This document shows, piece by piece, positions 48,249 through 59,200 of a DNA stretch of 64,000 nt. The DNA comes from Cladocopium goreaui. Taxonomy: Eukaryota; Sar; Dinophyceae; Suessiales; Symbiodiniaceae. The first letter of the stretch is position 1, and each line of letters opens with the position of its first letter. Under the pieces are notes generated by a model, which worked only from the letters and a program-made list of their open reading frames with translations, ran no database searches and was not told where the DNA came from. The stretch is from the NCBI GenBank assembly GCA_947184155.2, contig CAMXCT020006745.1, forward strand, positions 514,501 to 578,500, given 5' to 3'. Made by a program: the position numbers and the translations under genes.

Positions 48249-48331
48249 GAATGCGTGCAAGACTGGACATAATTTGGGGCCTCCGTGAGCATGATGATGG
48301 CCACGTCGCCATACCCGTGGAACCCCCTTGA
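48249..48331 (+). CDS. Candidate exon with stop
   Basis: After TTTGCCCAG the frame from ATG 48251 reads MRARLDIIWGLREHDDGHVA then IPVEPP and ends TGA. The patch is GC-rich and begins 28 nt after the right end of a Family C element, which therefore forms the end of the preceding intron. It could be a last exon or a small gene start; no family is recognised. Confidence 0.4.
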
Positions 48332-48632
48332 ATCATGAATCCTGGAATCCGCGCAATCCGTGCAGCCCAAGAATCAAAGAATTCTTCAAAGAGCTGGCTG
48401 TTCGAACGGTTAATGTACATAGTTGCTTTAGCTGGTTGGTAGCTGTTTCAACTGTCATTATACTGATGTTATCATGAGTTGCAAATTATGTGCATTGATT
48501 GTTCCATACAGCAGTAGTAAAATCACCGGTGATTTTGCCGGTTCAACAATGCTTTGGGATTTGTGGAAACCACCAGCCAGATTGCTCTGTGTCCGTGTGT
48601 CCTGATGTTCGGAGATCTGGATATGTCCTAAG

Positions 48633-49360
48633 ATTGGGGCCCGCTCAAATCCAGCACTTGTTCCTGGAACATGCCGCGATCTGCTTTCTCCAGGTTTTTT
48701 TTAGGTTTTTTTGTCCAAAATGTCGCACACTTGTGGGGCTTATATAAGAATTATAGAATTGCTCCTAGCTGGTGTATGCAATATGGATTATCCTAGCTCA
48801 ACCATACTATCATCATCAAGTCCAACATGGGTATATATAAATTGATTACTATATGACTATATGAATATATCTACATATAATATGATCTATAGTTATCTGT
48901 TTTTAATATACATAATTCATAATTATGTGTATATATATATTATAATATATAAACCTTGCCAACCAGCTTCCATGTTCACATTGTTTGCAGGGTGTCTAAG
49001 ATTGGCCATTGTTGCTGATGATTTCTGGTCCTTTTCTGCCTGAGCCGATCTTCAGGACACCAAATGCAATCGCCAATGAGTTGTTGAAGTTTGGCTGCGA
49101 TTTGACAGCCAGTTCCTGCCAATGTTCAGATGAAAAGATGCCCCAGAGAGACGAATTTCCACATCTGGATGCTTCTTGGGAGGCCCAAATCAAGTGTTGT
49201 AGTTTCATTTAAAAAAAAAAAAACTTCACTTGGGGCTGTTTCCTTTTGTGCCACGCATTCTTTTTTTGACAATGCAGCTGATTTTTTCAGCATTTTCCGC
49301 ATCGATTTTGAAGACCAACATGGCGGATTTTTCACGGATGCCTTGGATCAGAGACAGAAA
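48633..49360 (+). CDS. Exons of an unidentified gene (48.6-49.4 kb)
   Basis: Three patches look coding: 48633-48693 (LGPAQIQHLFLEHAAICFLQ, ending CAG|GTT), about 49042-49212 (EPIFRTPNAIANELLKFGCD then LTASSCQCSDEKMPQRDEF, open to TAA) and from 49291 (IFRIDFEDQHGGFFTDALDQ). They are amphipathic and use GC-ending codons. The second carries C..C.CS spacing that might bind metal. I do not recognise a family, and whether they belong together, or to the ubiquitin-like exon at 49620, is not known. Confidence 0.4.
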
Positions 49361-49619
49361 AACGGTGGTAAATTATCCAACTTCCAAAAAGCATCGTAAA
49401 TATTGATAGATTATTATAAAAGCACATATCCAACATTATAATAATATATCAACATTAAATCCAACATATACTAATATTTGAAAAAGCACATGTTGATATA
49501 TATTATTATAGATGATTATGAAATTATAGCCTATATTTTAATTACAAATTGACATGCCAAAAAAATACCTCCCCAAAGCCTCCCAGGCATGGCTTTTCCC
49601 CCTGGTTTTTCGATGCCAG

Positions 49620-49712
49620 TCGGAGACATTGCGCGACCTCGAGCTGGCAGATGGCGACACCGTGGTGGTGGTGCCTCCCAGGGTGTGGAGACTCAGAGTT
49701 GTTCGGTCCCAG
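49620..49712 (+). CDS. Exon resembling the C-terminal half of a ubiquitin-like fold
   Basis: The exon follows GATGCCAG and ends CCCAG|GTAGCT in phase 0. It reads SETLRDLELADGDTVVVVPP then RVWRLRVVRSQ. The pattern L.D..L.DGDT..VV is the last turn and strand of ubiquitin-like domains. The first half of the fold was not found upstream. It precedes the 6-phosphogluconolactonase start by about 520 nt; joining it to that gene would need a different donor (phase 2), so I keep it separate. Confidence 0.45.
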
Positions 49713-50234
49713 GTAGCTATTTGTTGGTGAACATAACTCTACAGCCGTGGTAGATATACAAGTGAATAGGGTTTTAAAAACTCAAAACAACAGGGGGGGC
49801 ACCAGCTTGTATATTCAATGGATGCTGGATGGGATGATAGGATTAATGGAACTGTTAATGAGTAATCATGGCTCATAAATATGATCATTACCTTGGTGAA
49901 TTATAATGTCACTGCGAAGTCAGCGTAAATGATGCTCCTCATTGGCCGGACTTTTGAGGTTGGTAAACTATGATGGCTCACCTGGAATATCATGGTATAC
50001 CCTGGTATTCCACGGAGAACCGGATGTGCAGGTCCCCAGGGTCTCAATTTTGACCCCCTCAGTTGGTATTGCCATTAAGCCAAATAATGGGGAACTCAAG
50101 AATCTCACCCAGTATTGCCTTGTGTCACCCACGTTTGACTACAAAAAAAACATAGAACTTCGCCTTGCTGCTTCAAACTCATCTCTGAACTTGCAGATCC
50201 CCATCTGAACCCCATGAGTGTGCCCTGTTTTCAG

Positions 50235-53200
50235 GCGTTTTCTCCCAACAAATCGCTCCAGTTCCATCGTCATCGCTGCAGCTGTTCCGCCCCCGTTCCT
50301 TGCCACGACACCCGGAGCGGCCGTGCCCATGGCGTCCGTCCTGGCGGACGGCCGGCAGCTGTGCGTCTTCGCGGACGATGCGCAGATGGCCCAGCAGCTG
50401 GTGACAGAAGTGACCTCGGCGGCCAAGGAGAACATCGCCAAGAAGGGCAGTGCCTGGACCGGAAGACGATGGAATATGGCTGGGGATATGGGGAGACGAT
50501 GGGAACTGGGAATCGTATGGGAATATGGGAATAGTATGGGGAGAATCTATGGAAGAATCTGGGAATATGAAATCGGTCATATTCATATGATTAGCATGAA
50601 TCAACTATCCAGTGGTGGAGGGAACGGGTCGGAGGGGTATCCATCTTCCCCAAATGCATTAGGAGAGCCAGTTGGCGCTATGAATTGAGTTTCCCAACCT
50701 TGAAACCGGAGATGCTCCTTATGACCTGTGTAGAATCTTTGTAGAAGAGGGGGATAGTTGCTTTATACTTTACCAAGAATTTTGTTGTGAAAGATGAAAA
50801 CAAACACTTGGTGGCTAGCTATGTAACAACAACACCCGCCACTATGTCCCACAAGGTTGGGATCGCATTGGGATCGCATGGAACATCGCATAGGGTTTGT
50901 TGTATTTGTTTAAACATTTACAGTAAATGATGTAAGAGTATCATGAAATTGACACAAAACATAGATTTTCCAGCATGCATATATATATATATATATCATT
51001 TAATTATAGATATAAGTATATAGTTATATTATGTGTATATATATATATACAGTATATGATATATGAAACCGCTGTAAATTCTTTACAATACATATATGAT
51101 ACATGCACATAGTTTCAGCCAAAAAAGATCGCCAAGGTTTCAGCCTGTGCATCCCTGCGGGCAGCGTGGTGTCGGCACTCTCCGCCTTGTCACCAGAGGC
51201 AGTGGACTGGAGTAAGGTGCCGCGGGGCCCAAAAAGGGTGGGTTTGGGGCCCAAAAAAAACCGGGTTTCATGGGATTTTCATGGGATTTCACATGATTTA
51301 ACTATATGAACTCATGGGATTTTCATGGGATTGAACCATGAAACATAATGGGGTTTTACGGGGGTTTAATATTCAAACATATGATAGGTATGCTTGATAA
51401 TTTATTTCACCATTAAAAACAATGACTTAACCATGGATAATGTGGACAGAACGATGACAAATGGGAACTTAACCCTGAACCGTGAACAACTGGGACTCAA
51501 CCATAAACAAAGGTGCATAACCAACACAATTTTGGACTAGACAGCAAAAAATGGTAAGATAGTTGATATAACATATATTACTGCAAAAGACCGGGTTATA
51601 TGAAAAAAAGAAAAATCCAAGCATGGGAATATTACAGTATAGGACATTTACGGGCTATAGTCGGGAGACCTTTTAGTACTCAGGAATCTCAATCTGCAAA
51701 AGGGCACATCTACTAACCCGTTAAGATTAGAATGTAGGGCATCTAAGACTGGGCATGGTACAACCAGCCAAAATGATTCAAAAATGCAGATTTAACCATT
51801 CAAACTCGATTCAAGATTATGGTGACTGGCTTTTCAGTGAATCGGAAAACTTGACTGTTCATGGCTAGTTTCAGAGCCTTATACTTATACCAACTAATAG
51901 TTGTTGCCTTTTTTGCCAAAGTTGTTTTGATAATATACCAAAAACCAAGCAGCAACCAGTATGTTTGAAGACTATCAACAGGATTCGTAGAACTGGCCGA
52001 CTGGCCGCTCGAGCCCCTTGATACAGGATGCCCCTGGGCAGGGGCATCCAGTTGCTGAGTGGGATTATGAAATCCAAGTGGATTTCATATGGTTTCATGT
52101 TCCTGGGCTGGTCTTAAGCTGATATGCTGTCGCTATTTGTATCAGACATCTAGATACATCTAGTATTTCACTCTTCCTGGTATGTTACTATTCAGTCTTT
52201 GACTATTTGTACTAATAACTGGTAGTCTAGCCTCGTTAGGGTTGGAAACAACATGTTTAATTCGGTTCAGAACTGGAACTGGTATGATTCCTAGAGTTAG
52301 GAAATAGTAAGTACACCCATATAGCAATATCCCATGAAATATCCCAGTGATGGTATCATGTGTTTCCTTTACAATCACCAATCAGTCACTTCAGGGACCA
52401 TTCAAGTGCTCAGTCTCTGCCCACTGGCTCCAGACGAATAAACCTTGGTTGTGGAATTGTGGGTTCGTTGAACATTGATGGGTCAAACAGCATAGCTTAT
52501 ACCTTACTCGCCTTCAATACTCGGTACACATGGTTGCTTGGTGCCATAGCCCAGTAAGCCGCTGTATATAGATGTGTTCCCGCACAATTTCTATACGTTA
52601 AACCAATCCAACACTTGCACATGTTTCTTGTGTTTTTGTTGATGTTGACACCAAAAATTCAAGGCCCCCTTTATTTTGTTGGCCGGTTTTTCGATGGCAT
52701 CATGGCATCTTTCAACGGTTCGCCACGCGCCAGGTGCACATCTTCTTCACAGGCGAGCGCTTGGGCGTGAACAAGTCCTACACCGCCGCCTTAGACGCCT
52801 TCTGTCGCAACTGCAAGATCCAGTCGCTCGGTGACCGAAAAAAATGCTGTGGACCTGGGGGAAAACGGTTAGAGTTGGGTTGGGATGTGGGTTTTGTAAG
52901 TAAACAATGGGGGGGAATTCTAAGCATCAAATATCTTAGGATATATATAATATAATTAATATATATATATATTATTATATAATCCTCCTTGGAAAAATCT
53001 CTATAAAATAGATCACTTGGGGGTACGATTCTATAGAGATGAGGCTGGTAGGCCAGTGTTTACTATAGAATGGTACCTGGATTGCGCCCATCCAGTTAAC
53101 ATACCCAAAAGGGACACCAAACTTGAGGCATTGCAAATCCAGTTTTCTATTCTATAGGGGGTCTTTTTCCTAATCACTTGGACTCAGGTTTTCATTCTAT

Positions 53201-56200
53201 AGTGGATGATTTGTTAGAAGCGGTGGGTATGAGGCTGGGTTTTCATTTTATAGGAGTGGAAGGGGAGGCGTCAGTGGGCAATAATATTGTAAATGCTGTA
53301 TGATATATGTGTTATGAGAACATACTGGATATGTGTGTGTATATGTACTATACATACATTTGGGTGTGTCTGAAAATGGCCGAATGGACCATTTAGATTT
53401 CATGGAGAACTAGTGACAGATATGATCAACATCAACATATAACTGGTTGATGGTTTGATATTAATGGTGATATTACTGGTGATATTCATGGATATTACTG
53501 GTTGATGCTTTGGAACATGACTGGATGATTTTTAACCATCATATTGGGAATTTCATCATCCCAACAGACGAAGTCCATCATTTTTCAGAGGGGTTGAACT
53601 CAACCACCAACCAGGATAACCAGTTTCGGGATTGAGGCGGCAAACAAGTCCAAGTCCAATCTTAATGGATTGCTTTAAGGGAAAAAATTACAGGATAACC
53701 TCATATTTCTTGGGAAAATCTATGGTTTCCGGTTAAGATGTTCCCTTTTTCCCAATCCATTGAAACAAGTGACGCTTCTGAACTCTGTGGAAACATGGGG
53801 ATCCGACGACCCGACGTATTCAGAAACTTGGTGGATGTTGATGACCCACAGCGAAAACCATGGCTGATGAGATCTGTCATGTGATTGGATGTCATTGGAA
53901 GCAACAGGAACTTGAGCGGAAAAGAGAAATGACACAGGCCACAATGGTAGTGCAAAGCCAACCACAAAGCACCATGATTGGGAGAACAACTGAATATAGG
54001 ATGATATGAATACGGTTTGAATACAGAATTCGATGTGAAACCCGTTGTGCTGTCTATAAAGATGGTGTTGCTCTTGTTGGCCATCAGTTTTAGAAAGTGT
54101 TACCACGGCTCGCCGTGAGGAATGTGTACTATCCCATCATGCGGCCACTTGGCGGAGTTCAATGTTTTCCTGAAAGATCTGAGGGAAATTACCCATATGC
54201 GAACCATGGTGCTGGTATATTTACCTACAAAACTGGTTGATTTTTAGGGCAAATGTTGGTAAATATTCCAGCACCATGGAGCATATGGGTTACTTGGTAC
54301 ACCAGTTGCAATAATCCCTAAACAGAGAAGTTATACCATTTATACCAGTTGTATTTGCAAAGGTCGCGAAGTGATTTCATCATGATATCACCTATGGCAT
54401 AGGCCTATTGTTGAGCCATCTAAGTTCAAGGCCGATTCTCTGGGTACGTCTTGTGCACTAAGATGATTGATATGGAGGTGTCCCAGGTCATGGGGTACAC
54501 CCAGTTATCATCCATTTATAGATGCATTTTCCATGATAAACCATCCAGCTATTGGGGTACCCCTATTTTAGAAATCCCCATATACAGTATCTTTTCCGTG
54601 GACTCTCTAGCCAGCCATTTTTGTCCTTCACGCGTGAAACCTTTGTTGGCGTTTTCAGGTGTGGGAATATTTCAGTCATTTGGGGATGATTTCATAGCAA
54701 AGAACCCCAAGACTTGATCATCGTTTTAATAGAATGTTCAGAGAAGAAAATCCAATTAAAACGACGATCCAGTTTACCAGGGTGAATAGATGAAATATTC
54801 CCAGATGAAATAATCCATTTAATAGAAAAAAATCCAATTCCCAAAGTTTATCAGGGTCGGGTCATCCAGATGATGGGGAGATGGTCGCATCCATGGAGGC
54901 CTCTTTTCAGCTGCGGCACCGGACTGCCGGAGTTTGCGGTGAAGGCGTACACGGCCGAAATGGATCGAAATGCGGAGCCAGTAACATCTTTGCAGAACAT
55001 ACTGAGTTTTGGGCGATACATAATTACCCCTCAAAACCCATCACTGGATATATATACACATACATATTATATATATATACACATACATATATAATTATAT
55101 ATATAATTATCTATACTGTGCTTATACCTTGGAGACAAGGTGGCTGCTTCGAATGATTTGACTCATAAAATCACATAAAATTGGCGGTGAGCATTCAACA
55201 TTGTGTTTTTGGCCACAAGACAGTAAATGAATGCCTTTCATACCTGTCATACCTCAACACTGAGAAAGCACCTCTTTAATTGACCATCCCTTCTCCCTAA
55301 TGATAAACACCCCTTCAAAATCCTGTTGAACCTATTCATGAACTGGGGTCCCGTGGACAGATGGACGGGGTATTTATTGATCGTGGGAAGGGATTTTGTA
55401 TTAGCCTCAGCAATTCCGTGAAGATGGATCACAACAGATAAACCTGAGCTTTTGCCATATTGCCAGAAGATCTGGATCTATGTTTGGGCAAAACTTAAAC
55501 CGTGGGTGAAAAACTAAACTGAATAGACACGGATGATTTAAAAATCCCGATTCTATGTTTTTTTAGATCATCTTAGCTTAAAGTAGTGATAGTTCAATCC
55601 CATTTTTTGGTGTTTTTGGGACCCAAAGATGGATCGAAGGTGACCGGGTGATCGGGTGACCGGGTGATCGGGCGGTTTCGGGTGATGGAGCGCTGGTTCA
55701 GGAGGCAGCGGCGGCGTACACGTGTCTGTTGAAGAACCATCCAGCCATCGATAACTCGGGGCCGATGCCGTCCTTTGCTCTTTGGCAATGCGGGGTGATG
55801 TTTGGGGTTTGGCATGTTTTGGAATGTTTTGGATAGATATATATATATATACACATTATATATATATATATATATATAGATATAGATATATATATACATA
55901 TGTACACACATATGTATATGATGTATTTATATATATATATACATATGGATTTGTGCACAGAAATAGGGGATACATGGAGGATACCTGAATTCATGGCAAA
56001 TTGAATGGGGAAAATGATGATAAACCATGATTTTTTTAATGAGATTTTGAGGTTATGAAATGGTTTTAAACTATGTAATGATTGTGCGTTAAGTAATGAT
56101 TGTGTTGGCTTTTTGACGGGTGATGAGTGGTAGTTTGCAACAAGTGAAACAAGCGTTGTAGCCCTTGCGCAGGCGACTTGCAATGGAATATGTATATCCT

Positions 56201-59200
56201 TACCCGCTTCTTCAATACTTGAGGGTAGCCACCACAACGTAGGATAAAGGTTTGTTCTCTCCTCGAAAATTACCAATGTTACCTGGCTCTATGCATTCAC
56301 CCTTATGACTATTGGATCAATAAGACTCTTTATTTGTTCCGAGGTACTGGGCCTCGGTTTGGAAAGTTGATTGTTTGGTCACGATCAGTGGAGCGCTATT
56401 TTCGATCTCGATATGGATAGCCCTAACAACCAGTAGAGTGGGATGGGATAGGTGTTTTACTTTTCACGGCTCATCTAAGGTCGGATCATAATCATAGGGC
56501 TATGTCCAATGCCCAGGAATAGATCTTTCGGGACCCTTTGCCAGTTTTTTTTTCAAAAGTTGCTGTGTTTTATGGGCTTATTTGAAAATTGAACACCCAA
56601 AGAATCCGATGGTTTATCATAGCTTTCCCCAGGCAATTTCCCCTAACTTGAGGACTTGAGGTATCCGGTCTCCCCCATTTCAAGACAAAGCTATGTCATA
56701 TCCCCTTGCATTCTCATATCTGCAGGAACCCCAACCAATTTATAGTGGGTAAAGCAACTGTTTCCATCTGTTTCCTGTAGATTTTCCCAACAACACCAAC
56801 CCAATCATCGATTAGATCCATTCTTAACTGGTCAAATCTGTGGTTGTTCACAAATAAATCCATTTTTTCGTTGGTTTAATGCCCATCAAAAAGAGATGGC
56901 CATGGTCCAAACCCAGGGCCAATCCCCCCGGATTCTCTCAGGACATGTTGCTTCTCGGCGTGGGCGACGACGGGCACTGCGGCTCGCTGCACCCGAAGAG
57001 CGAACATATCAAGGCGGTGGGCGATGGCACCGTGACCTTTGGGATTCATAAGCCGGGGAAGAACCAGAGTCTTGGAAGGTGAGTGGCAGCACAAAAACCT
57101 CCGGTTGGATTTAACCATCGTTTTTTGGGGGGTTAGAGATGATTTTAATCATCCCAAAAATTGAGGAGAAAATTGACAACTGACGGGAATGCTGATGATT
57201 AGTTCCGGGATGATACTATATTTATTGGGGAGTCTTACAATCCATGAACGGGGGATGCCGTTCTTAACCAACCACTATAAAGGGCCCTGGGCTGGATTCT
57301 GGATGGCGATATATGGGGGTTTCCATAAATGGAGGCATCCCAACAGGGATGGTTTATTTCACGGAAAATCCCAGCTATAAATGGATGATTTAGGGGTACA
57401 TACCCCTATTTCAGGAAACCTCCATATGGAAATATCTAATGAATTTGGTTTGTACTGATTGTAATGGACATGTACGTAAATTTACGTAAATTATGGAAAC
57501 TCATGGAAACTCATGGAAACTCTACAATTGTAGGGGGTTGTTTCTGCCTTGTTTCCACACAAGGATGTGCCCGAAATATATGCCATAGCACCTTTCAGGA
57601 CCTTCATCCGCGGGTAACTCCCAAACGTCCGGAAATAGAAGGATGAACAATATATAAGATATGATTACTATTAATAGTTATTATTGAATATCATTATTAT
57701 TAATGATTCAATCACAGAATAAGATATTCAATTGAATTGTTATTATGATATATTATGATATGAAATTAAAATCATTCCATCCCCAGTTTGTTTGGTGAAC
57801 GTTCCACGTATCTGGCCTGGCTGTCCCGAGGATCGCCATCTCCATGGACGTGATGTGCGCGTCCAAGCAGGTGATCCTCGCTTGCCCCTTGGGGCGAAAA
57901 AACGTCGTGGCGACGGCTGTGGTTGTTTCAATGGGGAATCCAGGCTCTAGCCATGGATGTTTTAACATGTTTTAACGGGAAAATCGATCAATTGGAGGTT
58001 TGAATGGGAAATATCCGCACTCGCTATGGAGTTCGAGAGCTGAGAGAATCATCGAAATGATGTGCTCTCTCTGATCATTTGTTACCGTTTGCGAAATGGA
58101 AAGTCGTCATCACTATGATATAGGTAAATCATCGAACCAAACGGATAATTAGGGACCATTTTCCACTGCTATGTGAAATAACCAAAGGGTAATCGGAGTT
58201 ATAAACTATAAACCACAACCCACTATCCCATAGGATCCATGTATGGTATATATGGTGACATTTGCCATCAATATACACCCAATGTTAGCATATATACCAT
58301 ACATGGATCCTATGGGTAAGTATATCTATATTAGGAACTTAACTGGTCAGTTGAGTCATGATCGACAGTCATCTCCAACGTCAATATGTCAATCATGAAC
58401 TATGTCTAAATATAGTTTAGATATATTTAGATATATTTAGATATAATGTTTGCATCTGATTAGTGTGAGGGCCCCCCCCCCCAAACAATTTGAGGATACT
58501 CTATAACTCGCACTTTTTTTTGCCCCCCCTCAACATTTTTTTGGTCAATCAACTTAAGAAAGGATTTCAATTTACTTTCAATTGATTTCAATTTACTTTT
58601 AATTAATTAATTTACTTTCAATTGATTTCAATTTACTTTTAATTTACTTTCAATTGATTTCAATTTACTTTCAATTTACTTTCAAGTTACTTTTAATTTA
58701 CTTTCAATTGATTTCAATTTACTTTCAATTGATTTCAATTTACTTTTAATTTACTTTTAATTTACTTTCAATTTACTTTCAATTGATTTCAATTTACTTT
58801 TAATTTACTTTCAATTGATTTCAATTTACTTTCAATTTACTTTCAATTTACTTTTAATTTACTTTCAATTGATTTCAATTTACTTTCAATTGATTTCAAT
58901 TTATTTACTTTCTTTCAATTTACTTTCAATTGATTTCAATTTACTTTTAATTTACTTTCAATTTACTTTCAATTTATTTCAATTTACTTTTAATTTACTT
59001 TCAATTGATTTCAATTTACTTTCAATTGATTTCAATTTACTTTTAATTTACTTTCAATTGATTTCAATTTACTTTCAATTGATTTCAATTTACTTTCAAT
59101 TTACTTTCAATTGATTTCAATTTACTTTCAATTGATTTCAATTGATTTCAATTTACTTTCAATTGATTTCAATTTACTTTTAATTTACTTTCAATTGATT

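Larger units (their letters stand above)
46378..48250. other. Repeat-bearing stretch without a firm gene
   Basis: It contains two palindromic Family E elements (46454-46546, 47428-47528), a degenerate Family B copy (about 47282-47395) and a full Family C element (48109-48221). A possible exon at 47818-47920 (SWFKSPWAPDRSDGAPDLW) follows CGCCAG|G, but is unsupported by neighbours. Confidence 0.45.

Noticed and set aside
58815..59114. 99-codon Phe/Asn/Leu-rich frame
   Set aside because: It is entirely low-complexity tandem DNA.
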